In this document: positions 43,784 to 55,893 of the stretch, one piece after another
Position numbering within the stretch: position 1 is the stretch's first letter
How the letters are laid out: every line of letters begins with the position of its first letter
Origin: Pestalotiopsis fici W106-1
Taxonomy: Eukaryota > Ascomycota > Sordariomycetes > Amphisphaeriales > Sporocadaceae
DNA: 64,000 bases
Direction of reading: 5' to 3'
Assembly (NCBI RefSeq): GCF_000516985.1
Contig: NW_006917091.1
Location: forward strand, 944,977 to 1,008,976
Notes under the pieces: generated by a model
The model's database searches: none
The model's input: the letters and a program-made list of their open reading frames with translations, nothing else
Told to the model about the DNA's origin: nothing
Made by a program: the position numbers and the translations under genes

Positions 43784-45571
43784 TCGACAGAAATGAGAGG
43801 CGGGCTCGGCCGCCCGAGGCGCGGTGGTCAGAGGCTAGCATCCGGTTACGCTGGACGTGTCCCAAATCGATACTACTCGAGCGGAACTGTATCCAGCGCG
43901 GCCAGTCGGCCTATGTGAAAGTTATACTGCCATTTATTGCAGTGCCGCTTTACGATAATCCCAAGTCATGATACCTGGGGAGGATATGCTCGGGACTTTT
44001 ATGCCTGCAACATTTCTCTCTCCAAATCGTGGCATATGTGAAAAAGAAAGAATAATGCGCCCCCGGGGAGTTTTTGTATGAGAACCAAGAAGAGAAAAAA
44101 GAAATCTTTCGAGTCGATACCTCGTATATTTTCTGGCTTTTGGGGAAACGGTGTTCATAGGCACAGGGCGACTGTAATTTTGTTTCCTGCATCATGAAAT
44201 CATATTAGTACACACAAAGATGATTGTGTTTTGAACTCGTCCCAAAATTGACCTACAAATGAATCCGCAAATGTTTACTGATCCGAGTTTGATGACAAGT
44301 TGACCAAGCTAGGGGGGAAAGAAGAGCATAGTAGAGCAGGACAACGGAAAAGGTCTCATTGACCAGCTTTATATACTTCTTTCTCAATCGTGAGACAAAA
44401 CATGTTAGCTGACAAGTTGGCGTCCTTGTTGCCTCCCTTGATTCGTCCGCACGCACCAATTTGGGGTGAAGACGGGAAAATCTCGTATTCCCAAGAAACG
44501 CTTGCAAGAAGACAAAATATGTCCATGCATTCCTGCAAATAAGAATAAAGAACCTGGGGGTGGGCACAGAAAAAAGGGTGGTCTAGAACGACCATGATCA
44601 AATCCCGATACGAGAAAAGAAAAAAAATTACCTCTCAAGGGATCTCCACCTACCGAATAATATTAGGAATAACATCAATGGGCCTCCCCTGTAAACTTGA
44701 AAAAAATGTCCACCTTGTTATGTGTCAGGTATATCATCTCCCAGCATCTGCCACGGCATACTAGACATTGACGTCTTTGGTGGTATAACAATAACAATGA
44801 GGCAAGAGTGAATAATGATTAACCGGCTACAGTCACGAAATTTCTTATTTCTTGGTGGGCGACGGAATGTTTGAGCCAAGGCATGATCAATCTCTGGTCA
44901 AACAATCAATTTGGCCCTCAAGCCTCTAGCAAGAGCTAGAGAGCATGGTTGGCGCTGGGGAAAAGAAAAGGCATACACAGACTGGCAAAAAAAAAATCAT
45001 GGTCATACATTCACACAAATTACAATAGCGTTATCAACAAATCAGCATGAAATGTCGTGATATGGAACCTCTGTATTCATACTCAATCCATAAAAGGGTT
45101 TTGCACTATTGGCCTCTGAAAAGAAAGACATACGCTATTTATGGATGTCCTCACCGACCTCCAGTCAATACCGCTTGCCCTGCTTTTCGAGATCGAATAG
45201 ACAACCACCCTTGAACTAGTCATCCCAAGACTATGACGGGAGTGTCGTGACCCGTAGCGAAACCGAGAATGGTGATCCCATTTTGAGCAGCAAGCTTGTT
45301 GGGGTACTAAAGCTGTCGAAAAAGAAGTACAAGACGAACATGGTTGGTAAAGAACCTGAATACCCACAAAAACAAGAAATTGTAGCTGCACACCCAGCAC
45401 AAATCCGTGTTCAGTGAGTTCTGGTGAAAGTTGGAGAGAAAAGTGCATACGAAGACTCGGAGTTGATCTCGCGTACGAAGACCGTCACACGGCAGAAACC
45501 TGTCGCCCCAAGAAGCGGGAATTGGCAAGCAGCCGTGAGAGTGGCGGTATCAAGAAGCAGTATTAGGGGTA
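43784..45571. other. Intergenic, 1.8 kb; no gene seen
   Basis: Convergent 3' sides of the mucin-like gene and NST1. AT-rich with A-runs. The short frames lack features. Confidence 0.5.
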
Positions 45572-48500
45572 CTAGACACGACCGCTGAATGGTCCTGAAG
45601 AGCCAACAATGGGACTGCTCACTTGGCCGGGAGCTCCGATATTGCGTGGCATGGTGGACGGTGCTCCTCCAGTAGGATCATAGCGAATGTTTGTCTTGCC
45701 CGATTTCTCATCAAGTCGAATGTCAAAGCTGCCATCTCCATTCTGAGGGCTGCCTTCTGTTTCACACATGCTCAGCAGCTCAGTCTCGGATACTGCCTCC
45801 AAGTGGTTGATAGAGTCGACATGGCCCTTGACGATCGAGAGGTCGATGAAGCCATCTGCATCGGTGGCGTGATTCTTGAGTTCTTTGCAGGCCGTCACAA
45901 GCATCCTTCGTACCGCTACTGGCCGCGATACCCTAGCTTGGGGTGGGCCACCTCCGAATGTAGGGTTTGACGGCCAAGGGGAACTTAGCCCAGGGGGTGG
46001 TGCAGACCCGAACGCGCTCTGAGGACCGCCCCAGCCTTGGCTCAAGCTCGGCGAACCAAAGATGGTCTCGCCAAAAGACCCTACGGAGAATGGCATATTG
46101 TTGCCCGGGGCCACGGTATGACGTCGTTGATAGTTGTTAAAGTCATCCAAGGGTTCGTCGTTATCGCCAAGCAGCGCACTGCTACCCAAGTGACTAATGT
46201 CGTCGTCGTTTGAGCGTTGACCACGGCTGATACTACCAGGACGACCAATGGGCGACGGGCGCGCAATGGGCTGAGCGGACGCGCCAGATATCTTGGGTTC
46301 CAGAGGACTGCCATCAAAGCTTGCAGACGCCTGCCTCGAGTGTGATCCAGGTTGGCTGGGTACCATATTCTCGTGGACAGGGAACGGGCTCATGGGCGGC
46401 AAGCCATCAAAACTGCCGGGCCAGCCATGAGTAGCACCACCCGGATGCATGGGGAATCCGCGGCCTACTGGCCCATTGAAGCCAGGCGGATATGGCAGGT
46501 TACCAGGAGGGGGTCGAAAGGCGCCAGCCATCGGCGGGATTGGATGATTCGGCATATGATTGAATCCAGGGCCCATGGGCATTCCCGGGGGGTATGGCAT
46601 GCCCATAGGAGACATACCGGTTGGGAAGCCGGGCTGCGCATAGCCAGGAGGACTCTTCATTCCGGGGTGAGATGGTGATATTGGCACCATTGTAGGTGTA
46701 CTAGCCACACCAGCAGATGACCTTCCCTGGAGACCACCGGGCACTGGACTAGCATGGGCCGGAGTAAAAGGGTGCGGCGACGCATTCTGGCTGGTTCCTG
46801 ATCCGGGATGAGATGACTGCGATACAGACCTTGTGACTTCCTGGGACGAGTTCCGAGGCTTCATGGGCACCTTGGGGATAGCTGGAGTCGCAACAGCAAT
46901 TTGCGGCGAGGCCTGAACCGGCGGTTGTTGAGGTAACGCTGGGATTGAGGCCAAGTGCTGCTGCTTCTTGGGCTGCGAGGAAACAGGGACAGATGGAGCA
47001 AGGGCGGCGGCTTTTTGGGCAGCCTTTTCCTCCTGCTTTTGCTTCTCCTTGGCATCGCGCTCTGCCTTGGCCTGGGCGGCTCGCTGGTCCTTATCTCGCT
47101 TGTCTTTCTCATGCTTCTCGCGTCGTTCCCTAGTCTCACGCTCTTTTTGCTCGCGGGCCTCCTTTTCCTTGGCGCGCTGCTCCTCTTTCAGCTTTTTCTC
47201 ACGGTCCTTAGCTTCGCGTGCTTTTCGCTCCTGCTCGGCCTGCCTCTCCTTTGCCTCGAGAGCACGCTTCTGTCGGTCTACTTCCTTACGTATTCGTTCT
47301 TCGTCCTCGGCCTTCTTTTGCAGCTCCTTCTTCTTACGTTTTTCCTCTGCCTTGGTCTTGGCCTCTTCAGCTCGTCGTTGTGCTTCAGCTACACGTTCAG
47401 CTTCTTGAGCGGCTTTTTCGGCCTCTTTTCGAGCCTTTTCCTCGGCTTGGGCCTGCTTCTTTTGTGCAGCCTTCTCTTTCCGCTTCTGGGCCTCCTTGGC
47501 CTTTTTGGCTTTCTTCTGAGCATCTTGTCGACTTTCGTCCTCGAGCTCTTCCAAAAGCTTGGCTTGTCGTTCTCGAGCAACCTTTTCCTTATAGGCAGTC
47601 AAGACCCTCTGTTCGAACATGCGAGCGGCAAAGATTTGAAACATGCGGCGACCTTCTTCCATGCGTTGCTCCTCCGTCATTGAATCCTGCAGAGTAGTTT
47701 AGTAAATAAAATTCTGCAGCCCAATGCTCATCATTACCTCTTCTTCGTCATCGTAGTCATCAGCCCCAGAGTCGTATTCGCCTTCTTCTCCTTCTTCATC
47801 ATCATCCTCATCCTCGTCGTCGTAGTCATCATCGTCGGGCGGCGGAGCATGGTTGTGGGCGTTCAATGAACCACCATTTGTGTGCCCATACGTATAGTGG
47901 TCTTTGGCATCTTCTTCCCGCGCCATGCGCCGCTCTGCAAGTTGCTCCATCATTTCAATGAATTTCTTGCCGTCGTTTTTGAGGAGATCATCGGCTACCG
48001 TGAGGATGCCACCTAGAGTGGTTATGCTTAAGTATTTTGCGTAAGCAAAGCAGGAGAGATGGGACCTCATACCCTGTACTGTGAGGCTCTGACCAAAATT
48101 GAAGAGGTCGAGTGCGTTATCTTGAGGAATATCCACGGGCTCACCGTCATCGTCTTCCAGATCATCTTCCCCACTGTAATCATCCTCGTCCACATCATCA
48201 TCCTCGTCTTCGTCCTCGTCGTTGTCGATATGTTCTACAATGCGGGCTCGCGACGGGTGGTGATGGTTGGCATAACTCGAGGGAAGGCTGCCGGGCGGAT
48301 GCAAGCCAGTCATCTGGCCTAGTCGGCGCGGCGTGCCGCCCAGCATGGGTGGCCCATTTGGATGGTGGTGAGGCTGGTTAGCAAACGATTCTAGCTCTTC
48401 ATAATAGGCATCGTAAAGGCCTTCCAGCTCTTCCTCAATCGCCGTCCGCTTGCGCCCACAGACGGTGCAACTACACGTGTGCTTTTGTTGCTCTTTCATC

Positions 48501-49252
48501 TTCTTTAGCACAGCGTCCTTCTCAACCTTGACCAATGACTTGCGCTCCTCCTCGCCCAAGCCTAGCCAAAATTGCTTGATTCGCTCCCGCTCCTCTGCAG
48601 ATGATGTGTTCCATATCTTCTCGTCCCGTGAAATGCCTCTGCTGCGCTCCCCCATTTCCCTAGCAAAGGCATCGACAGAGGTAGTCAGCGGACCTCTCTG
48701 CTTCTTTTTCTTCTTGGCTGCCTTTGAATGCGATGCTGAACCGTTAGTCCGACTGGCATAGAGTTGACTGTCATCGTCGCTCTCGGTCTCATCATCCCAG
48801 GACCCAGATTCCGGTGCAGAATGATGCAGATGGCCTTGAGGCACAGAACTCGTGTCTCGCCGGGATATATTTGATGGCGCAGGGTGCGAAGGTATGCTGA
48901 TCGTGGAAGCTGGGGGACTTGGAAGGCCATTCAAGCCTTGTGCTGCCTTGGACTCATCTGCTGCAGCTGCTGCTCTGGCGGCAGCTTTTGCGCGACGCTT
49001 TTGCTTCTTTCGATTTATCGTCGGCGCGGAGGATTCGGTGGCATCAGCGCTGGGAACAGCGGTATTCGCAGAGGACAGATCCTTTGGAGAGGTCATCGTT
49101 GTCGGCGACGGCTGTGCTGGTGGGGTAGAGGCCGAAGACTTTGGAATCGTGATGCTCTTGGTTCCATCCTTATTCGTATACTTTGCAGACGGGGCCTTTG
49201 CAGCCGATGCGGCAGGCGTCGCAACTGCCTGCTGGCGATGTTTAGCTGGCAT
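45572..49252 (-). CDS. nst1: Stress response protein NST1
   Basis: Three exons (49252-48073, 48012-47738, 47686-45572) give 1189 residues. The N-terminus has [17 protein letters not shown] and the family hallmark segment [56 protein letters not shown] (described here in pieces). The middle is very acidic with long Asp/Glu runs. Residues about 490-750 form a charged coiled coil rich in Ala, Glu, Lys and Arg. The C-terminus is Pro/Gly/Met-rich. NST1 is a negative regulator of salt tolerance in yeast and binds the splicing factor Msl1. The role in filamentous fungi is not settled. The second intron ends four codons before [13 protein letters not shown]. The long plus-strand frames here are antisense shadows of the coiled coil. 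Confidence 0.92.
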
Positions 49253-52200
49253 CGCGAGGGTTGGTGAGCAGACAGATGCGTTAGGTGTCGAAGTTATGAC
49301 GCATGGGCAATTTCAATTACGAGGAGCATGGATACAAGGTGCGTGGTCTTCCCGAGCCCGACAGCGTGTGGCGTCTAGCGATGTCGCCGCCTTGGGGTGA
49401 CTGGGCTGATGAGGGGCAACAGTTTGCTGGTATATTCGTAGGCAGTAAAGGATGCACGTTGTTTTGTATTTGTGTTTGTTGTCCTGTGAAATGGCGGCCG
49501 GCGCTGGCAGGAAGAAGCGCGGGAAGAGAAAGGCTGCTCGTCGCTGCCCCTCTCACGTTCAACTGTCTGTCAATTCAATGCAGCGTCCGGACCAGACCCG
49601 CGTACCTTTTGGCAGTATTACCTACTTAGGGCACGCCACGGAAAGAACGACGACGACTAGACAGACGGATGGGCAGCGGCGCAAAAGGGCAATTTCCAGT
49701 CGTCAATCGATAGTCGCAGGTGTCGCCGTCCACTGCTCTACAAGTCGTGGGTTTCTTCGGTCGCGTGGAGTCAATATGGGAAGCTTGTTTCGTCGGGCAT
49801 TCGGTGCTTTGAGGGCTGTCGTTTGAGGGCTTGTCCAAGGTATTGGGTCGGCTGGTGTGGAGGTTTGCCTTGCTAGCCGCTTCTTGACATGCGGAAATGG
49901 AGGTCGGCGTTGAGATTGGGATGGCCCGTAGCGCTGGTTACAAGGGGGCGGGGGGACCACTCAACCGCTATAAGGTGCCGCAACACCCCAGCGGTCTCGG
50001 TGAGCAGATGTGCCTGTGGTTGTTAACAACCCTCGCAACCTTGGTGGCACAGCTGCTTGCACTCTTAGTGGCCAGCCAGCTCCGACCTCTTCCAAAATGT
50101 AATCCTAGGCCACTAACAATCTGCGGAATTGGAGCTGAAGCAGAGGCTGATCTGTGCCTTTTACCCACGTGATACCCCTCCATTGTCGTCACCACAAACG
50201 CCTCTTCGATTTACAAATGTTGGATTGCTTGTGCTGGCATCGCCAGTAAAAGCCAGTTGATTGAACTCCCAGCTACCAAAGTCTTTGAACATTTTTCATT
50301 ATTGATTTCAGCTTCTGCACGACGCCACCGACCCCAATTCCTTCAGTCTCAGACCTGCCTGATAATGAGTCCTTTTTCTGCAGTATAGTCTACCAGCATA
50401 GACTTGCCTCGTCATGTATAAAGTATATCGGAACTAATGCACCTGTGCATGCCATTGGGAATTGAAATGGACCAACGTCGACAGAACGATCTCCCAAGCG
50501 TGATCCAGTAATGAATGGGCTAGATTAGATGAGCCAATACATGGAAAACCAGACCACGGGTGCATACAAAACGCAGTTGTCAACATTTGCTTATCCCATA
50601 GACTGCGGACTGTACCTCAAGGTAGCTCATACAACTCTTCGTTTGCACCTAGCCAACCCCGTCCCACTTCTTGGAAAGGATCGGGTCACCTGATGTGAGT
50701 GCTTACTATTGACCCCGTCGTGATTAAAAAAGGTTCTCCAAGTTTCTATCTCCCGTAACAGCTGAACTTTGCAAATGATATTGGATAGTAAAAATTTTCG
50801 ATCTAAGTCTTCCTGACTGCGCGGACGAGTTTCTACAGAACGATGGCGTATCTGAAACCCGGCCAATATCCGGCTTCTCAGGGTGCAGCCCAACCGTGTA
50901 ACTGCTTCATCAACAGTGTGGGAGAATAACAGAAGAGCACACACTAACAAACCCAATTTCTGTTACGTCTAGTCGGGTTTTCTCTAAAACTAGAATCAAG
51001 TCGAACCCGGCACATTTACAGCAGTGGTGGAAATAGCATACAGATTATCGAGATTGTGTTGATCTTGACTTCATCTTGACCTTGCTGCTCACAATCCCGT
51101 CGACTTGTGTTAAATTTGATAGACAAACTTTGGCACATGCTGGGAGATGGCAACGGAAATGGCACTACTATCCGTCCTGTCATACGACGACTCAAACGGT
51201 CCAAACCTATCAGCGATTTTGTTCTTTGCCTGCCAGATGACAGCATGACTCGGAATGTCATGTTGCCCTCAAGGTCGTTTGTGGAAACGTAGCAGTAATT
51301 GTGCATCAGTCACACCATGAACCCTTTCAATCTCCATCGGATTTGCTGTTTGGGCATTTGCTCCTTTATGGAAAACGAACCGGCCAGTCGTCGTGGAGTC
51401 AGACAAAACGCCTCTCCACAGTGCTCATCATCCGGCATCTCCATGTGGAATGGGGCTTGGCCTGTTCCCTACCTTACCCTTTCTGCCCCCCGTCGTAGCC
51501 GCGCTTGAGAATTGATTGGCCTCTCTCATCGGGGCAATCTTGAATTCTTGGCAAAAATTCACAGCCTCGACGCATCGGATCTCATCAGCGCGGGGCGCCT
51601 CGCTACTGCACCGCATAATCCTCTGATCTGGTTGTATGTGGTATTGGGGCACTGTAGGTATTCTTCTTCGTCTTGTCAAACCGGGTGATAATTGTAACGT
51701 GACAAATATTATGGGCATCAATCATCATGGCTTTGACAAGATCCTGGACAAGTGAGCTGCCCTCGTTGCTAGCATGCGCCGTACAACGCACGACTGGCAC
51801 CAGATCGCTCATTGCTGGAACGTTGGACGGACTTGCACGATAGATATTCTTCCCAGTGATTGGTGAGTCAAGAACTACACAAGTACCTAGCGTAGACGGC
51901 GACCGCCGTGGATGAGGAGACCGTCACCCAAGCATGAAAGTATCAATTATACATAGAGTAAAAAAATCCCCTACCCAAAAGGCAGTGGCGTCTGGGTAAC
52001 CGTCCCAGCAAAAAATTTTAAACTTTTACACGACGCGCAACGCTTTGTCCTGTCTCAAATCTTTATCAAAGTCTCACCCTCAAATATATATCTTGTCATC
52101 TCATTCGGAACAGAAACGCGACAACACTGGGTCCTAGTCCCATTTTGCATATCGTGGTAGGTAGCCGCTCATCAAATCAGCAGCCCTTTACCTTAGCAGC

Positions 52201-52871
52201 AGGGTCGCTATTAAGGTCTTACCACAGGCGCTGTGGTGCACTAGGACGACCGGGATTCGCGGTTCATCTCTCCCCTAGGCGTGGCTTTGGTTCTCCAGTT
52301 AGCGATACCCGGTTTTTGATCGTCAGATCATTGACCACGTCTGGGCTCGCCTCGTATTCCTCCAGCACAAGCACCAGCTACTTACCTACCTACCTACTAC
52401 ATTTTACCTTACCCTTTTCCTCTGGGCGCTGCGCTTTTCCATTCTGTACCTGACCTTGGAAGGAAGAAAAAAGTCCCCCAAAAAACAAACCACCAGTTTG
52501 TTCGATTCCCTCCTTCTCCAGAAACCCACAAGTATCCGCAACCCTCTGCCGATCTACACGAGCGACGGAACATTCGCAAAGCCCAAATACGACGTTGCCA
52601 TTGCCCCGGGCCGGAAAAGAGAACATACAACAACGTAATTGTCGGCATCGGAATCCTCTAGCGACTTGACCTTCGGCGTGGAGGCCTCGAGCCCACCGAC
52701 TCGGTTCTTAAAGATTCAGCCCGGCCGCCCATTTCTCCAACTTTTGTCGGCAAAGTCGATAGATAGTTCTTAAACTACTGCGGGCCCTTCGACGTTGACG
52801 ACAACGACGACGACGACGACCTACTTCCCGACTACCGCGCGTGTGGGAATACATTAGCATTATTATCGACC
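49253..52871. promoter_or_regulatory. Long divergent region between NST1 and Rho2 (3.6 kb); no supported gene
   Basis: Both flanking genes start outward from here. No protein-coding gene is convincing. The right 700 bp has features of a long 5' leader: CT-rich stretches, a CTAC tetramer run (about 52379-52398) and a GAC triplet run (about 52795-52822). It may include untranslated exons of rho2 and promoter elements of NST1. An unrecognised non-coding RNA is possible around 50.2-51.9 kb. Confidence 0.45.
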
Positions 52872-53949
52872 ATGGCAAATCAGGCCCCAGGAAATGTTAT
52901 TCGGAGGTATGTCGCTACCGTTCTTGGGGTTCGCCGTCTCCATCTTCCGCGGCTGTGTCCTACACACTAGTTAGTCCAACTTGGACCATCACCCTCACAC
53001 AAGATGGATCGCGGGCCAGATGTTTGTGTGCATCTTCTGGCATACGATCCCCCTTTTTCATATGCTACTTGGGTGTCGAATATTCCAGATACATGTGGAA
53101 TTGCTTTTTTCTGTTCGCGCAAATGCAACGGCTGACATTTCGTCTCCTTTTCCTTAGGAAGCTGGTCATTATTGGTGATGGAGCTTGCGGCAAGACGTCG
53201 CTGCTGAGCGTCTTCACATTAGGCTATTTCCCAACAGTTAGTGGCATTCCCGTCACCTTAAATACATGTTTTCGAGGCGTTGCTAACCAGTCAAACAGCA
53301 CTACGTAAGCGAATTCTTTCCTCTTGGAGCGAAATCGAGGCATTCGCCCGACGACGGCCACAAGTTCTAACGCGAGAGCATGAATACAGATACCCACAGT
53401 GTTCGAGAATTACGTTACAGACTGCAGAGTAGACGGCAAGTCGGTGCAATTGGCATTATGGGATACTGCAGGACAGGAAGACTATGAGCGATTGCGGCCA
53501 CTGGCATATGCCAAAGCGCATATTATTTTAATAGGATTCTCCATCGACTCGCCAGACTCGCTGGATAACGTCAAACACAAGGTTCGTCTAAAAGAAAGGC
53601 TGAGGCGGGAAGATTTACGAAATCGAGGCAAGGTTCTGTACTGACACGAGCGCAATAGTGGATAGAAGAGGCTACGGAAAGGTGTCCAGGAGTGCCCATC
53701 ATCCTCGTAGGACTGAAGAAGGATTTGCGGGATGACCCAGTCGCTATTGAGGAGATGCGTAAGAAGGCCCTCAAGTTCGTCACGCAAAAGCAGGGTGAGG
53801 CCATTGCCCAAGAGGTTGGCGCCAAGAAATACCTGGAGTGCTCGAGTCTTAGTGGTGAGGGCGTCGATGATGTTTTCGAGGCTGCCACCAGAGCCGCGCT
53901 GCTCACCTTTGAAAAGGGCGAGGGCGGCGGTTGCTGCGTTATCCTATAG
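52872..53949 (+). CDS. rho2: Rho2-type small GTPase
   Basis: Five exons (52872-52906, 53158-53236, 53299-53304, 53390-53581, 53659-53949) close to 200 residues. P-loop GDGACGKT is at 18-25, switch [11 protein letters not shown] near 39-48, [16 protein letters not shown] switch II, then [11 protein letters not shown] and the [22 protein letters not shown] end. The C-terminus is CCVIL: CVIL is the prenylation box (a geranylgeranylation type) and the preceding cysteine can be palmitoylated. FTLGYFPT and [19 protein letters not shown] distinguish Rho2 from Rho1 and Rho3. The protein would control cell-wall alpha-glucan and integrity signalling at the plasma membrane. Exon 3 is only 6 nt (CACTAC, His-Tyr), with both flanking introns having good branch sites. 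Confidence 0.93.
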
Positions 53950-54751
53950 ATGCCGGAGGACGACATGGGGTATCTCGAAATCGGCCCTAGAGCTGGTATC
54001 AGAATTATGTCAATGCCGGCCCGGAGAGTACCAGTGGCTATATGGTTCACATCAAGAACCAGCCATGGAGGCCAGTATTTGGATCTCAAAGCGTCACCTT
54101 TCAAAGAAGTAATCTGGAAAAACTTTTGTTTTTGGTTCACAAATCTGGAGGGGCATCTTGTGTATTATTAGCCCATAGAAGCGTTCAAATCTGTTTTTAC
54201 CTGTTTTCTGGTTCAGGATATGCTTTTTTTGAGGGGAGCAGGCCAGACATAATGGGCATAATCATTGGCGGGTGGTCGGATTGGTGTTCAAATCATTTGA
54301 CACGGCGACGAAAGTAGTGGGTTTGGGCTGGTTTTCCCCATGCCGAAGAATAGAGAGGAGCAGCCCGATAGCAAGTATAGCAAGCGACGCAGACTGCTAG
54401 TATTCAATACACCCACAGATAGTTAAAAAAATAATGTGCCTATCGCTTAATCGAATTTTAAATTTTTATATAATTCTTAAGGCATTACGCCCACCCACCA
54501 GGAGGTACAGGTAGTTGAGCGTCAAAGTTTTGTACACATGCAGCAGCACACCCTCTGCTGCAAACTTTACAGTTTTCCCGGTATACTCCAATGCACAGGA
54601 TTTTCGCCTGTATCTTACAGCCTATAACGTTGCAAGCATACGCCCAACAGGGTCGGCCAATGGACAAGACGAGGTATTGCGTCTCTCCAATTCGTAGAGA
54701 CTCGTCATGCCCACGCTTCTTCGTTCACCAACTTTTTGCTACGCGCAGCTC
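53950..54751. other. Intergenic, 0.8 kb; no gene seen
   Basis: 3' side of rho2 and of the mL40 gene. Strongly AT-rich at 54420-54480. Confidence 0.5.
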
Positions 54752-55563
54752 TCAGCGCGTCCATTCGTGGTTCCAAGCAACTCTAGCCGGCGTCTCAGTC
54801 TGTGGCCTGGCGTACTCGATCGGGATCGCCTTGTGTCCAAACAGTCCCTTCTTCTCCATTGCCACGCGGTACAGGTATCCCTCATCCTTCGTTCCAGGTC
54901 CAGACGTGTGTCTGAGCTCCTCGGCCGTTGAGGCCATGGACTGGTACATTCTAATTGGGACGAATTGGTTAGCTCAATGACTCTTCTCTCTCTCTCTCTN
55001 NNNNNNNNNNNNNNNNNNNNNNNNNNNNNNNNNNNNNNNNNNNNNNNNNNNNNNNNNNNNNNNNNNNNNNNNNNNNNNNNNNNNNNNNNNNNNNNNNNNT
55101 TTGCCTCGAAAGCCTGCGCATCTTCTCGGGGATGGGGGTGGAAAAGAACCAACCTCATCAATTCCTTCTCCTCTCTCTCCCTCTCCTTTCTCTGCCACAG
55201 CAACCACGCGCGGTGAATGGTCCAGTGCCGCAAGTGTCTGTTACGGGCGAAACGCAGCGGCGCGGGCACCTTGCGCGGCATGCTGAGCTTGAGGTTGCGT
55301 ATCCGCGGGTCCGGGGCCGCGCCCTTGTCCTTCTTCTTCCTCTTGGCCGGTTTGCTGCTGCCTTTGGCACCCTTGCCGCTGGCTGCCTTTGCGGCGGCGC
55401 ATGGTGTTGATGTGAAGGGGCGCACGGCGGCGGCGGCGGCTGTCGTCCTGCTGCTGTTGTTGAGCAGAGAGGTTGCTGTCGCGGCGGGCGAGGAAACAAT
55501 CGCCTGGGGAACTGGCGATACGCGCAGCCTCGAAAAGAGGCTGTTTAGACTCAAGGGACCCAT
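54752..55563 (-). CDS. mrpl28: Mitochondrial large-subunit ribosomal protein mL40 (yeast MRPL28 type)
   Basis: Two exons (55563-55154 and 54950-54752) close to 202 residues. The N-terminus is rich in Ala, Ser and Thr, with few acids, as expected for a mitochondrial targeting peptide (about 1-55). The body then has KRKKKDKG, DPRIRNLKLSM and RHWTIHRAWLLWQRK. After the intron come YQSMASTAEELRHTSGPGTKDEGYLYR, then FPIEYAR-type IPIEYARPQTETPARVAWNHEW. These match the fungal YmL28/mL40 family. The intron holds a 100-N gap next to a CT microsatellite. The coding sequence is not interrupted. Confidence 0.87.
54986..55099. repeat. CT microsatellite and 100-N assembly gap inside the mL40 intron
   Basis: A (TC)n run at about 54986-54999 is followed by exactly 100 Ns (55000-55099), a placeholder gap of unknown real size. 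The exon-intron borders on both sides are present. Confidence 0.9.
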
Positions 55564-55893
55564 TATGTGCGGATCTGTGGTGTGGTGGGATCAATGAGCC
55601 GTCCGACTTCGCGAGTCGTTGTTCGCAGCGCTGAAGGTGTAGGGATTGGAAATAATTAGCTGCTGCTCGTTAGTCGGCGTATTTGAAAATGCGTCAGCCG
55701 ATCGAGGTACATAACCTTTTACCTAGTGCCCAGGTGGCCGGGTCCAGTACGGGGCCCACTGACCAATTCAGCCTTCAATCATGTGGGGTTGGTCTCAGTG
55801 CCGAAAAAGATACTGCAGTCTCATTTTGGAATCGATGAAGATGGAATTTGGTTGCTCGTAGCCATGCGTTCTACACTACTGATCATCAAACAA
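55564..55893. other. Short intergenic region; no gene seen
   Basis: 330 bp between the mL40 start and the HET gene stop. Confidence 0.5.

Noticed and set aside
46955..47683. Long plus-strand frames (about 240 and 146 residues) rich in Leu and Ser
   Set aside because: They are antisense of the NST1 coiled coil. Lys/Glu-rich coding gives Leu/Ser-rich antisense frames without stops.
52841..53308. 155-residue frame reading through the first Rho2 introns
   Set aside because: It reads across introns in another frame upstream. The spliced model from ATG 52872 gives the known Rho2 N-terminus.
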